Part shown: piece by piece, positions 38,494 through 52,300 of the stretch
How positions within the stretch are numbered: position 1 is the stretch's first letter
How the letters are laid out: each line of letters starts with the position of its first letter
Origin: Colletes latitarsis
Lineage: Eukaryota; Arthropoda; Insecta; Hymenoptera; Colletidae
Reading direction: 5' to 3'
Assembly: GCF_051014445.1 (NCBI RefSeq)
Contig: NW_027488366.1
Location: 28,042,001 to 28,106,000, forward strand
DNA: 64,000 nt
Made by a program: the position numbers and the translations under genes
The notes under the pieces: model-generated
The model's database searches: none
What the model was told of the DNA's origin: nothing
The model's input: only the letters and a program-made list of their open reading frames with translations

Positions 38494-39485
38494 ACTTGTT
38501 GAACAGATCCTGGGATTTTTCTGGTATGGATCACGTAGTAATGTGGTACCATACTGAAACATTCAGTTAAACCTGGTCTTGATAAATATTTTTGAGGATA
38601 ACGCATGTTAGGTCTGGGTTAGGTCTAGGATTTGCCCTCATCACGCACATACTTTCGCATATTTCTCATACTTCATGGCTAGATCCTGGGCATTTTCTGG
38701 ATTGCTTCACGTAGTAATGAAGCACAACACTGAAACAGTCAATTAAGCCAGGTTTCGATCAATATTTTAGAGAATAATTCATGTTAGGTCTAGGTTAGGT
38801 CTGGGATTTGCACCCATCAGGCTCATTCTTTCGCATATTTGTCATACTTGATGGCTAGATCCTGGGCTTTTTCTGGATTGCATCACGTAGTAATGAAGTA
38901 CAACACTGAAACAGTCAATTAAACCTAGTTTCCATCAATATCTTAGAGGACAACGCAAGTTAGGTCTGGGATAGGTCTGGGATTTGCCCACATCAGGCTC
39001 ATACTTTCGCGTTTTTCACATACTTGTTGAACAGATCCTGGATTTTTTCTGGTTTGGACCACGTAGTAGAGGGTACCACACTGAAACAGTCCATTAAACC
39101 TGGTTTGGATCTATATTTTAGAGGATAACGCATGTTAGGTCTAGGTTAGGTCTCGGATTTGCCCTCATCAGACTCATACTTTCGCGTTTTTCACATACTT
39201 GTTGAACAGATCCTGGCTTTTTTCTAGATTGGGTCACGTAGTAGTGTGGTACCACACTGAAACAGTCGATTAAACCTGGTTTCGATCAATATTTTTGAGG
39301 ATAACGCATGTTAGGTCTAGGTTAGGCCGGGGATTTTCACTCATCAGGCTCATTCTTTCGCATATTTGTCATACTTGATGGCTAGATCCTGGGCTTTTTC
39401 TGGATTGCATCACGTAGTAATGAAGTACAACACTGAAACACTCAATTAAACCTGGTTTCGATCAATATTTTAGAGAATAATTCAT

Positions 39486-39518
39486 GTTAGGTTTAGGTTA
39501 GGTCTGGGTTAGGTCTGG
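39486..39518. repeat. Triplicated 11-mer at a monomer start, copy 1
   Basis: Three 11-mers (GTTAGGTTTAG, GTTAGGTCTGG, GTTAGGTCTGG) replace the usual two, giving a monomer of about 187 bp. Confidence 0.92.
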
Positions 39519-40376
39519 GATTTGCCCTCATCAGGCTCATACTTTCCGCGTTTTTCACATGCTTGTTGAACAGATCCTGGGTTTTTTCTGGTTTGGATCA
39601 CGTAGTAATGTGGGACCACATTGAAACAGTCAATTAAACCTGGTTTCGATCAATATTTTAGAGAATAATTCATGTTAGGTCTAGGTTAGGTCTGGGATTT
39701 GCTCTCATCAGGCTCATTCTTTCGCATATTTGTCATACTTGATGGCTAGATCCTGGGCTTTTTCTGGATTGCATCACGTAGTCATGAAGTACAACACTGA
39801 AACAGTCAATTAAACCTAGTTTCCATCAATATCTTAGAGGACAACGCAAGTTAGGTCTGGGATAGGTCTGGGATTTGCCCACATCAGGCTCATACTTTCG
39901 CGTTTTTCACATACTTGTTGAACAGATCCTGGGTTTTTTCTGGTTTGGATCACGTAGTAGAGGGTACCACACTGAAACAGTCCATTAAACCTGGTTTGGA
40001 TCTATATTTTAGAGGATAACGCATGTTAGGTCTAGGTTAGGTCTCGGATTTACCCTCATCAGGCTCATACTTTCGCATATTTCTCATACTTCATGGCTAG
40101 ATCCTGGGCTGTTTCTTGATTGTATCACGTAGTAATTTGGTACCACGCTGAAACAGTCAATTAAACCTGGTTTCGATCAATATTTTGCAGGATAACGCAA
40201 GTTAGGTCTGGCATAGGTCTGGGATTCGCCCTCATCGGACTCATACTTTCGCGTTTTTCACATACTTGTTGAACTGATCCTGGGCTTTTTCTGGTTTGGA
40301 TCACGTAGTAATGTGGTAACACACTGTAACAGTCAATTAAGCCTGGTTTCGATCAATATTTTAGAGAATAATTCAT

Positions 40377-40409
40377 GTTAGGTTTAGGTTAGTTCTGGGT
40401 TAGGTCTGG
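40377..40409. repeat. Triplicated 11-mer, copy 2 (variant)
   Basis: Same triple with a middle unit GTTAGTTCTGG. Confidence 0.9.
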
Positions 40410-41623
40410 GATTTGCCCTCATCAGGCTCATACTTTCCGCGTTTTTCACATGCTTGTTGAACAGATCCTGGGTTTTTTCTGGTTTGGATCACGTAGTAAT
40501 GTGGGACCACATTGAAACAGTCAATTAAACCTGGTTTCGATCAATATTTTAGAGAATAATTCATGTTAGGTCTAGGTTACGTCTGGGATTTGCCCTCATC
40601 AGGCTCATTCTTTCGCATATTTCTCATACTTGATGGCTAGATGCTGGGCTTCTTCTGGTTTGCATCACGTAGTAATGAAGTACAACACTGAAACAGTCAA
40701 TTAAACCTGGTTTCCATCAATATCTTAGAGGACAACGCAAGTTAGGTCTGGGATAGGTCTGGGATTTGCCCTCATCAGGCTCATACTTTCCGCGTTTTTC
40801 ACATGCTTGTTGAACAGATCCTGGGTTTTTTCTGGTTTGGATCACGTAGTAGTGTGGGACCACACTGAAACAATCAATTGAACCTGGTCTTGATAAATAT
40901 TTTAGAGGATAACGCATGTTAGGTCTGGGATAGGTCTGGGATTTGCCCTCATCAGACTCATACTTTCGCACACTACACATACTCGTTGAACAGATCCTGG
41001 GTTATTTTCTGGTTTGGATCACATAGTAATGTGATACCACACTGAAACGGTCGATTAAACCAGGTTTCGATCAATATTTTTGAGGATAACGCATGTTAGG
41101 TCTAGGTTAGGCCTGAGATTTGCCCTCATCAGACTCATACTTTCGCATTCTTCACATACTTGTTGAACGGATCCTGGGTTTTTTCTGGTTTGGATCACGT
41201 AGTAATGTGGTACCACACTGAAACATTCAGTTAAACCTGGTCTTGATAAATATTTTTGAGGATAACGCATGTTAGGTCTGGGTTAGGTCTAGGATTTGCC
41301 CTCGTCAGGCTCATACTTTCGCATATTTCTTATACTTCATGGATAGATCCTGGGCTATTTTCTGGTTTGGATCACATAGTAATGTGGTACCACACTGAAA
41401 CAGTCGATTAAACCAGGTTTCGATCAATATTTTTGAGGATAACGCATGTTAGGTCTAGGTTAGGCCTGGGATTATCACTCATCAGACTCATTCTTTCGCA
41501 TTCTTCACATACTTGTTGAACGGATCCTGGGTTTTTTCTGGTTTGGATCACGTAGTAATGTGGGACCACACTGAAACAATCAATTCAACCTGGTCTTGAT
41601 AAATATTTTAGAGGATAACGCAT

Positions 41624-41799
41624 GTTAGGTCTGGGTTAGGCCTGGGATTTGCCCTCATCAGGGTCATACTTTCGCAGTTCTAACATACATGTTGACCTGA
41701 TCGAGGGTTTTTTCTGCTTTGGATCACGTAGTAAAGTGGTACCACACTGAAACCGTCCACTAAACCTGGTTTGGATCAATATTTTAGAGGATAATGCAT
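41624..41799. repeat. Reference monomer, type F, the most divergent class (176 bp)
   Basis: Type F carries CATCAGGGTCATAC, CGCAGTTCTAACATACATG, TTGACCTGATCGAGGG and TTCTGCTTTGGATC. It lacks GGATCC. Copies occur from about 37.4 kb rightward (37.4, 41.6, 42.0, 49.7, 50.1, 62.4, 63.0 and 63.5 kb). At the right end F becomes the first member of a regular trimer. Confidence 0.85.
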
Positions 41800-42327
41800 G
41801 TTAGGTCTAGGTTAGCCCTGAGATTTTCACTCATCAGACTCATACTTTCGCATTCTTCAGATACCTGTTGAACGGATCCTGGGTTTTTTCTGGTATGGTT
41901 CACGTTGTAATGTGGTACCATACTGAAACATTCAGTTAAACCTGGTCTTGATAAATATTTTTGAGGATAACGCATGTTAGGTCTGGGTTAGGCCTGGGAT
42001 TTGCCCTCATCAGGGTCATACCTTCGCAGTTCTAACATACATGTTGACCAGATCGGGGGTTTTTTCTGCTTTGGATCACGTAGTAAAGTGGTACCACACT
42101 GAAACGGTCCACTAAACCTGGTTTGGATCAATATTTTAGAGGATAATGCATGTTAGGTCTAAGTTAGCCCTGAGATTTTCACTCATCAGACTCATACTTT
42201 CGCATTCTTCAGATACCTGTTGAACGGATCCTGGGTTTTTTCTGGTATGGTTCACGTAGTAATGTGGGACCACACTGAAACAATCAATTAAACCAGGTCT
42301 TGATAAATATTTTAGATGATAACGCAT
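41624..42327. repeat. Duplicated F-B dimer (2 x 352 bp)
   Basis: Units 41,624-41,975 and 41,976-42,327 each hold an F monomer and a B-like monomer with TTCAGATACCTGTTG. Differences include CATACTTTCG/CATACCTTCG and GATCGAGGG/GATCGGGGG. The pair is carried into HOR-3 copy 2 at 49,743-50,446. Confidence 0.88.
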
Positions 42328-45300
42328 GTTAGGTCTGGGTTAGGTCTAGGGTTTGCCCTTATCAGGCTCATACTTTCGCATATTTCTCATACTTCATGGC
42401 TAGATCCTGGGCTATTTCTGGATTGGATCACGTAGTAATGTGGGACCACACTGAAACAGTCAATTAAACCTGGTTTCGATCAATATTTTAGAGGACAATG
42501 CAAGTTAGGTCTGGGATAGGTCTGGGATTTGCCCACATCAGGGTCATACTTTCGCATTTTTCACATACTTGTTGAACAGATCCTGGGGGTTTTCTGGTTT
42601 GGATCGCGCAGTAATGTGGTACCACACTGAAACAGCCCACTAAACCTGGTTTCGATCAATATTTTAGAGGATAACGAAAGTTATGTCTAGGTTAGGCCTG
42701 GGATTTGCCCTCATCAGACTCATGCTTTCGCATTTTTCACATACTTGTTGAACAGATCCTGGGTTTTTTTCTGGTTTGGATCACGTAGTAGTGTGGTACC
42801 ACACTGAAACATTCAGTTAAACCTGGTCTTGATAAATATTTTTGAGGATAACGCATGTTAGGTCTAGGTTAGGCCGGGGATTTTCACTCATCAGACTCAT
42901 ACTTTCGCATTCTTCACATACTTGTTGAAGGGATCCTGGGTTTTTACTGGTTTGGATCACGTAGTAATGTGGTACCACACTGAAACATTCTATTAAACCT
43001 GGTCTTGATAAATATTTTAGAGGATAACGCATGTTAGGTCTGGGTTAGGTCTAGGATTTGCCCTCATCAGGCTCCTCCTTTCGCATATTTCTCATACTTC
43101 ATGGCTGGATCCTGGGCTATTTCTGGATTGGATCACATAGTAATGTGGTACCACACTGAAACAGTCAATTAAACCTGGTTTTGATCAATATTTTAGAGAA
43201 TAATTCATGTTAGGTCTAGGTTCGGTCAGGGATTTGCTCTCATCAGGCACATTCTTTCGCATATTTCTCATACTTGATGGCTAGAACCTCGGCATTTTCT
43301 GGATTGCTTCACGTAGTAATGAAGGACAACACTGAAACAGTCAATTAAACCTGGTTTCCATCAATATTTTAGAGGAGAACGCATGTCAGGTCTAGGTTAG
43401 GTCTGGGATTTGCTCTCATAAGGGTCATACTGTCGCAGTTTTAACTTACTTGTTGAACGGATCCTGGGTTTTTTCTGGTTTGGTTCACGTAGTAATGTGG
43501 TACCACACTGAAACATTCAATTAAACCTGGTCTTGATAAATATTTTAGAGGATAACGCATGTTAGGTTTGGGTTAGGTCTAGGATTTGCCCTCATCAGGC
43601 TCATACTTTCGCATATCACTCATACTTCATGGCTAGATCCTGGGCTGTTTCTGGATTGTATCACATAGTAATGTGGTACCACGCTGAAACAGTCGATTAA
43701 ACCTGGTTTCGATCAATATTTTAGAGGATAACGCAAGTTAAGTCTGGGATAGGTCTGGGATTTGACCTCATCAGACTCATACTTTCGCATTTTTCACATA
43801 CTTGTTGAACAGATCCTGGGTTTTTTCTGGTTTGGATCACGTAGTAGTGTGGTACCACACTGAAACAGTCGATTAAACCTGGTTTTGATCAATATTTTAG
43901 AGAATAATTCATGTTAGGTCTAGGTTAGGTCTGCGATTTGCTCTCATCAGGCTCATTCTTTCGCATATTTCTCATACTTGATGGCTAGATCCTGGGCTTT
44001 TTCTGGATTGCATCACGTAGCAATGAAGTACAACACTGAAACAGTTAATTAAACCAGGTTTCGATCAATATTTTAGAGAATAATTCATGTTAGGTCTAGG
44101 TTAGGTCTGGGATTTGCTCCCATCAGGCTCATTCTTTCGCATATTTGTCATACTTGATGGCTAGATCCTGGGCTTTTTCTGGATTGCATCACGTAGTAAT
44201 GAAGTACAACACTGAAACAGTCAATTAAACCTAGTTTCCATCAATATCTTAGAGGACAACGCAAGTTAGGTCTGTGATAGGTCTGGGATTTGCCCACATC
44301 AGGCTCATACTTTCGCGTTTTTCACATACTTGTTGAACAGATCCTGGGTTTTTTCTGGTTTGGATCACGTAGTAGAGGGTACCACACTGAAACAGTCCAT
44401 TAAACCTGGTTTGGATCTATATTTTAGAGGATAACGCATGTTAGGTCTAGGTTAGGCCGGGGATTTTCACTCATCAGACTCATACTTTCGCATTCTTCAC
44501 ACACTTGTTGAGCGGATCCTGGGTTTTTACCGGTTTGGATCACGTAGTAATGTGGTACCACACTGAAACATTCAATTAAACCTGGTCTTGATAAATATTT
44601 TAGAGGATAACGCATGTTAGGTCTGGGTTAGGTCTAGGATTTGCCCTCATCAGGCTCATACTTTCGCATATTTCTCATACTTCATGGCTGGATCCTGGGC
44701 TATTTCTGGATTGGATCACGTAGTAATGTGGTACCTCACTGAAACAGTCAATTAAACCTGGTTTTGATGAATATTTTAGTGAATAATTCATGTTAGGTCT
44801 AGGTTAGGTCAGGGATTTGCTCTCATCAGGCTCATTCTTTCGCATATTTCTCATACTAGATGGCTAGATCCTGGGCTTTTTCTGGATTGCATCACGTAGT
44901 AATGAAGTACAACACTGAAACACTCAATTAAACCTGGTTTCGATCAATATTATTGAGGATAACGCACGTTAGGTCTAGGGTGGCCTGGGATTTTCACTCA
45001 TCAGACTCATACTTTCGCATTCTTCACATACTTGTTGAACGGATCCTGGGTTTTTTCTGGTTTCGTTCACGTAGTAATGTGGTACCACACTGAAACATTC
45101 AATTAAACCTGATCTTGATAAATATTTGAGAGGATAACGCATGTTAGGTTTGGGTTAAGTCCTGGATTTGCCCTCATCAGGCTCATACTTTCGCATATTT
45201 CTCATACTTCATGGCTAGATCCTGGGCTGTTTCTGGATTGTATCACGTAGTAATTTGGTACCACGCTGAAACAGTCAATTAAACCTGGTTTCGATCAATA

Positions 45301-46235
45301 TTTTGCAGGATAACGCAAGATAGGTCTGGCATAGGTCTGGGATTTGACCTCATCAGACTCATACTTTCGCATTTTTCACATACTTGTTGAACAGATCCTG
45401 GGATTTTTCTGGTATGGATCACGTAGTAATGTGGTACCATACTGAAACATTCAGTTAAACCTGGTCTTGATAAATATTTTTGAGGATAACGCATGTTAGG
45501 TCTGGGTTAGGTCTAGGATTTGCCCTCATCACGCACATACTTTCGCATATTTCTCATACTTCATGGCTAGATCCTGGGCATTTTCTGGATTGCTTCACGT
45601 AGTAATGAAGCACAACACTGAAACAGTCAATTAAGCCAGGTTTCGATCAATATTTTAGAGAATAATTCATGTTAGGTCTAGGTTAGGTCTGGGATTTGCA
45701 CCCATCAGGCTCATTCTTTCGCATATTTGTCATACTTGATGGCTAGATCCTGGGCTTTTTCTGGATTGCATCACGTAGTAATGAAGTACAACACTGAAAC
45801 AGTCAATTAAACCTAGTTTCCATCAATATCTTAGAGGACAACGCAAGTTAGGTCTGGGATAGGTCTGGGATTTGCCCACATCAGGCTCATACTTTCGCGT
45901 TTTTCACATACTTGTTGAACAGATCCTGGATTTTTTCTGGTTTGGACCACGTAGTAGAGGGTACCACACTGAAACAGTCCATTAAACCTGGTTTGGATCT
46001 ATATTTTAGAGGATAACGCATGTTAGGTCTAGGTTAGGTCTCGGATTTGCCCTCATCAGACTCATACTTTCGCGTTTTTCACATACTTGTTGAACAGATC
46101 CTGGCTTTTTTCTAGATTGGGTCACGTAGTAGTGTGGTACCACACTGAAACAGTCGATTAAACCTGGTTTCGATCAATATTTTTGAGGATAACGCATGTT
46201 AGGTCTAGGTTAGGCCGGGGATTTTCACTCATCAG

Positions 46236-46411
46236 ACTCATACTTTCGCATCCTTCACATACTTGTTGAGCGGATCCTGGGTTTTTACCGGTTTGGATCA
46301 CGTAGTAATGTGGTACCACACTGAAACATTCAATTAAACCTGGTTTCGATCAATATTTTAGAGAATAATTCATGTTAGGTCTAGGTTAGGTCTGGGATTT
46401 GCTCTCATCAG
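46236..46411. repeat. Extra monomer in HOR-3 copy 2 / deletion in copy 1
   Basis: In copy 1 the monomer at about 39,330 begins as B (GGCCGGGGATTTTC) and becomes A right after CTCATCAG (39,347). Copy 2 has both parent monomers complete. This looks like an exact 176-bp deletion in copy 1 through the shared CTCATCAG rather than an insertion in copy 2. Confidence 0.85.
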
Positions 46412-46549
46412 GCTCATTCTTTCGCATATTTGTCATACTTGATGGCTAGATCCTGGGCTTTTTCTGGATTGCATCACGTAGTAATGAAGTACAACACTGA
46501 AACACTCAATTAAACCTGGTTTCGATCAATATTTTAGAGAATAATTCAT

Positions 46550-46582
46550 GTTAGGTTTAGGTTAGGTCTGGGTTAGGTCTGG
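46550..46582. repeat. Triplicated 11-mer, copy 3
   Basis: Counterpart of the triple at 39,486, 7,064 bp further on in HOR-3 copy 2. Confidence 0.9.
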
Positions 46583-47440
46583 GATTTGCCCTCATCAGGC
46601 TCATACTTTCCGCGTTTTTCACATGCTTGTTGAACAGATCCTGGGTTTTTTCTGGTTTGGATCACGTAGTAATGTGGGACCACATTGAAACAGTCAATTA
46701 AACCTGGTTTCGATCAATATTTTAGAGAATAATTCATGTTAGGTCTAGGTTAGGTCTGGGATTTGCTCTCATCAGGCTCATTCTTTCGCATATTTGTCAT
46801 ACTTGATGGCTAGATCCTGGGCTTTTTCTGGATTGCATCACGTAGTCATGAAGTACAACACTGAAACAGTCAATTAAACCTAGTTTCCATCAATATCTTA
46901 GAGGACAACGCAAGTTAGGTCTGGGATAGGTCTGGGATTTGCCCACATCAGGTTCATACTTTCGCGTTTTTCACATACTTGTTGAACAGATCCTGGGTTT
47001 TTTCTGGTTTGGATCACGTAGTAGAGGGTACCACACTGAAACAGTCCATTAAACCTGGTTTGGATCTATATTTTAGAGGATAACGCATGTTAGGTCTAGG
47101 TTAGGTCTCGGATTTACCCTCATCAGGCTCATACTCTCGCATATTTCTCATACTTCATGGCTAGATCCTGGGCTCTTTCTTGATTGTATCACGTAGTAAT
47201 TTGGTACCACGCTGAAACAGTCAATTAAACCTGGTTTCGATCAATATTTTGCAGGATAACGCAAGTTAGGTCTGGCATAGGTCTGGGATTCGCCCTCATC
47301 AGACTCATACTTTCGCGTTTTTCACATACTTGTTGAACTGATCCTGGGCTTTTTCTGGTTTGGATCACGTAGTAATGTGGTAACACACTGTAACAGTCAA
47401 TTAAGCCTGGTTTCGATCAATATTTTAGAGAATAATTCAT

Positions 47441-47473
47441 GTTAGGTTTAGGTTAGTTCTGGGTTAGGTCTGG
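47441..47473. repeat. Triplicated 11-mer, copy 4 (variant)
   Basis: Counterpart of 40,377 with the same GTTAGTTCTGG middle unit. Confidence 0.9.
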
Positions 47474-48280
47474 GATTTGCCCTCATCAGGCTCATACTTT
47501 CCGCGTTTTTCACATGCTTGTTGAACAGATCCTGGGTTTTTTCTGGTTTGGATCACGTAGTAATGTGGGACCACATTGAAACAGTCAATTAAACCTGGTT
47601 CCGATCAATATTTTAGAGAATAATTCATGTTAGGTCTAGGTTAGGTCTGGGATTTGCTCTCATCAGGCTCATTCTTTCGCATATTTCTCATACTTGATGG
47701 CTAGATGCTGGGCTTCTTCTGGTTTGCATCACGTAGTAATGAAGTACAACACTGAAACAGTCAATTAAACCTGGTTTCCATCAATATCTTAGAGGACAAC
47801 GCAAGTTAGGTCTGGGATAGGTCTGGGATTTGCCCTCATCAGGCTCATACTTTCCGCGTTTTTCACATGCTTGTTGAACAGATCCTGGGTTTTTTCTGGT
47901 TTGGATCACGTAGTAGTGTGGGACCACACTGAAACAATCAATTGAACCTGGTCTTGATAAATATTTTAGAGGATAACGCATGTTAGGTCTGGGATAGGTC
48001 TGGGATTTGCCCTCATCAGACTCATACTTTCGCACACTACACATACTCGTTGAACAGATCCTGGGTTATTTTCTGGTTTGGATCACATAGTAATGTGATA
48101 CCACACTGAAACGGTCGATTAAACCAGGTTTCGATCAATATTTTTGAGGATAACGCATGTTAGGTCTAGGTTAGGCCTGAGATTTGCCCTCATCAGACTC
48201 ATACTTTCGCATTCTTCACATACTTGTTGAACGGATCCTGGGTTTTTTCTGGTTTGGATCACGTAGTAATGTGGTACCAC

Positions 48281-49336
48281 AATGAAACAGTCGATTAAAC
48301 CTGGTTTCGATCAATATTTTAGAGGATAACGCAAGTTAAGTCTGGGATTGGTCTGGGATTTGACCTCATAAGACTCATACTTTCGCATATTTCTCATACT
48401 TCATGGCTAGATCCTGGGCTGTTTCTGGATTGTATCACGTAGTAATTTGGTACCACGCTGAAACAGTCAGTTAAACCAGGTTTCGATCAATATTTTTGAG
48501 GATAACGCATGTTAGGTCTTGGTTAGGTTTGGGATTTTCACTCATCAGACTCATACTTTCGCATTCTTCACATACTTGTTGAACTGATCCTGGGTTTTTT
48601 CTGGTTTGGATTACGTAGTAATGTGGTACCACACTGAAACAGTCGATTAAACCTGGTTTCGATCAATATTTTAGAGGATAACGCAAGTTAAGTCTGGGAT
48701 TGGTCTGGGATTTGTCCTCATCAGACTCACACTTACGCACACTTCACATACTCGTTGAACAGATCCTGGGTATTTTCTGGATTGCATCACGTAGTAATGA
48801 AGTACAACACTGAAACAGTCAATTAAACCTGGTTTCCATCAATATCTTAGAGGACAACGCAAGTTAGGTCTGGGATAGGTCTGGGATTTGCCCTCATCAG
48901 ACTCATACGTTTCGTTTTTCACATACTTGTTGAACGGATCCTGGGTTTTTTCTGGTTTGGATCACGTAGTAATGTGGTACCACACTGAAACATTCAAATA
49001 AACCTGGTCTTGATAAATATTTTAGAGGATAACGCATGTTAGGTTTGGGTTAGGTCTAGGATTTGCCCACATCAGGCTCATACTTTCGCATATTTCTCAT
49101 ACTTCATGGCTAGATCCTGGGCTGTTTCTGGATTGTATCACGTAGTAATGTGGTGCCACGCTGAAACAGTCAATTAAACCTTGTTTCGATCGATATTTTA
49201 GAGGATAACGTAAGTTAGGTCTGGGATAGGTCTGGGATTTGCCCTCATCAGACTCATGCTTTCGCATTTTTCACATACTTGTTGAACAGATCCTGGGTTT
49301 TTTCTGGTATGGATCACGTAGTAATGTGGTACCATA
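48281..49336. repeat. Six-monomer segment present only in HOR-3 copy 2
   Basis: The 1,055-bp length is six monomers minus one base. It holds D, E, B, D, C and E/K-like monomers; its left part recurs at 54,461-54,760. In copy 1 the flanks are joined directly at about 41,217, inside the dyad region GTGGTACCACACTG. Confidence 0.85.
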
Positions 49337-52300
49337 CTGAAACATTCAGTTAAACCTGGTCTTGATAAATATTTTTGAGGATAACGCATGTTAGGTCTGG
49401 GTTAGGTCTAGGATTTGCCCTCGTCAGGCTCATACTTTCGCATATTTCTTATACTTCATGGATAGATCCTGGGCTATTTTCTGGTTTGGATCACATAGTA
49501 ATGTGGTACCACACTGAAACAGTCGATTAAACCAGGTTTCGATCAATATTTTTGAGGATAACGCATGTTAGGTCTAGGTTAGGCCTGGGATTATCACTCA
49601 TCAGACTCATTCTTTCGCATTCTTCACATACTTGTTGAACGGATCCTGGGTTTTTTCTGGTTTGGATCACGTAGTAATGTGGGACCACACTGAAACAATC
49701 AATTCAACCTGGTCTTGATAAATATTTTAGAGGATAACGCATGTTAGGTCTGGGTTAGGCCTGGGATTTGCCCTCATCAGGGTCATACTTTCGCAGTTCT
49801 AACATACATGTTGACCTGATCGAGGGTTTTTTCTGCTTTGGATCACGTAGTAAAGTGGTACCACACTGAAACAGTCCACTAAACCTGGTTTGGATCAATA
49901 TTTTAGAGGATAATGCATGTTAGGTCTAGGTTAGCCCTGAGATTTTCACTCATCAGACTCATACTTTCGCATTCTTCAGATACCTGTTGAACGGATCCTG
50001 GGTTTTTTCTGGTATGGTTCACGTTGTAATGTGGTACCATACTGAAACATTCAGTTAAACCTGGTCTTGATAAATATTTTTGAGGATAACGCATGTTAGG
50101 TCTGGGTTAGGCCTGGGATTTGCCTTCATCAGGGTCATACCTTCGCAGTTCTAACATACATGTTGACCAGATCGGGGGTTTTTTCTGCTTTGGATCACGT
50201 AGTAAAGTGGTACCACACTGAAACGGTCCACTAAACCTGGTTTGGATCAATATTTTAGAGGATAATGCATGTTAGGTCTAAGTTAGCCCTGAGATTTTCA
50301 CTCATCAGACTCATACTTTCGCATTCTTCAGATACCTGTTGAACGGATCCTGGGTTTTTTCTGGTATGGTTCACGTAGTAATGTGGGACCACACTGAAAC
50401 AATCAATTAAACCAGGTCTTGTTAAATATTTTAGATGATAACGCATGTTAGGTCTGGGTTAGGTCTAGGGTTTGCCCTTATCAGGCTCATACTTTCGCAT
50501 ATTTCTCATACTTCATGGCTAGATCCTGGGCTATTTCTGGATTGGATCACGTAGTAATGTGGTACCACACTGAAACAGTCAATTAAACCTGGTTTTGATC
50601 AATATTTTAGAGGACAATGCAAGTTAGGTCTGGGATAGGTCTGGGATTTGCCCACATCAGGGTCATACTTTCGCATTTTTCACATACTTGTTGAACAGAT
50701 CCTGGGGGTTTTCTGGTTTGGATCGCGCAGTAATGTGGTACCACACTGAAACAGCCCACTAAACCTGGTTTCGATCAATATTTTAGAGGATAACGAAAGT
50801 TATGTCTAGGTTAGGCCTGGGATTTGCCCTCATCAGACTCATGCTTTCGCATTTTTCACATACTTGTTGAACAGATCCTGGGTTTTTTTCTGGTTTGGAT
50901 CACGTAGTAGTGTGGTACCACACTGAAACATTCAGTTAAACCTGGTCTTGATAAATATTTTTGAGGATAACGCATGTTAGGTCTAGGTTAGGCCGGGGAT
51001 TTTCACTCATCAGACTCATACTTTCGCATTCTTCACATACTTGTTGAACGGATCCTGGGTTTTTACTGGTTTGGATCACGTAGTAATGTGGTACCACACT
51101 GAAACATTCAATTAAACCTGGTCTTGATAAATATTTTAGAGGATAACGCATGTTAGGTCTGGGTTAGGTCTAGGATTTGCCCTCATCAGGCTCCTCCTTT
51201 CGCATATTTCTCATACTTCATGGCTGGATCCTGGGCTATTTCTGGATTGGATCACATAGTAATGTGGTACCACACTGAAACAGTCAATTAAACCTGGTTT
51301 TGATCAATATTTTAGAGAATAATTCATGTTAGGTCTAGGTTCGGTCAGGGATTTGCTCTCATCAGGCACATTCTTTCGCATATTTCTCATACTTGATGGC
51401 TAGAACCTCGGCATTTTCTGGATTGCTTCACGTAGTAATGAAGGACAACACTGAAACAGTCAATTAAACCTGGTTTCCATCAATATTTTAGAGGAGAACG
51501 CATGTCAGGTCTAGGTTAGGTCTGGGATTTGCTCTCATAAGGGTCATACTGTCGCAGTTTTAACTTACTTGTTGAACGGATCCTGGGTTTTTTCTGGTTT
51601 GGTTCACGTAGTAATGTGGTACCACACTGAAACATTCAATTAAACCTGGTCTTGATAAATATTTTAGAGGATAACGCATGTTAGGTTTGGGTTAGGTCTA
51701 GGATTTGCCCTCATCAGGCTCATACTTTCGCATATCACTCATACTTCATGGCTAGATCCTGGGCTGTTTCTGGATTGTATCACATAGTAATGTGGTACCA
51801 CGCTGAAACAGTCGATTAAACCTGGTTTCGATCAATATTTTAGAGGATAACGCAAGTTAAGTCTGGGATAGGTCTGGGATTTGACCTCATCAGACTCATA
51901 CTTTCGCATTTTTCACATACTTGTTGAACAGATCCTGGGTTTTTTCTGGTTTGGATCACGTAGTAGTGTGGTACCACACTGAAACAGTCGATTAAACCTG
52001 GTTTTGATCAATATTTTAGAGAATAATTCATGTTAGGTCTAGGTTAGGTCTGCGATTTGCTCTCATCAGGCTCATTCTTTCGCATATTTCTCATACTTGA
52101 TGGCTAGATCCTGGGCTTTTTCTGGATTGCATCACGTAGCAATGAAGTACAACACTGAAACAGTTAATTAAACCAGGTTTCGATCAATATTTTAGAGAAT
52201 AATTCATGTTAGGTCTAGGTTAGGTCTGGGATTTGCTCCCATCAGGCTCATTCTTTCGCATATTTGTCATACTTGATGGCTAGATCCTGGGCTTTTTCTG

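Larger units (their letters stand above)
38494..45343. repeat. HOR-3 duplication, copy 1 (6.85 kb)
   Basis: Aligns to 45,382-53,462, which starts almost directly after it, so the two are tandem. The offset is 6,888 bp up to 39,347, 7,064 bp to about 41,217, and 8,119 bp from there to the end. The steps are +176 and +1,055 bp. It is about 39 monomers long. Confidence 0.9.

Noticed and set aside
39486..39518. Interstitial telomere repeat
   Set aside because: TTAGG appears only as part of an 11-bp unit that is not a telomeric repeat period; two or three units are too little.
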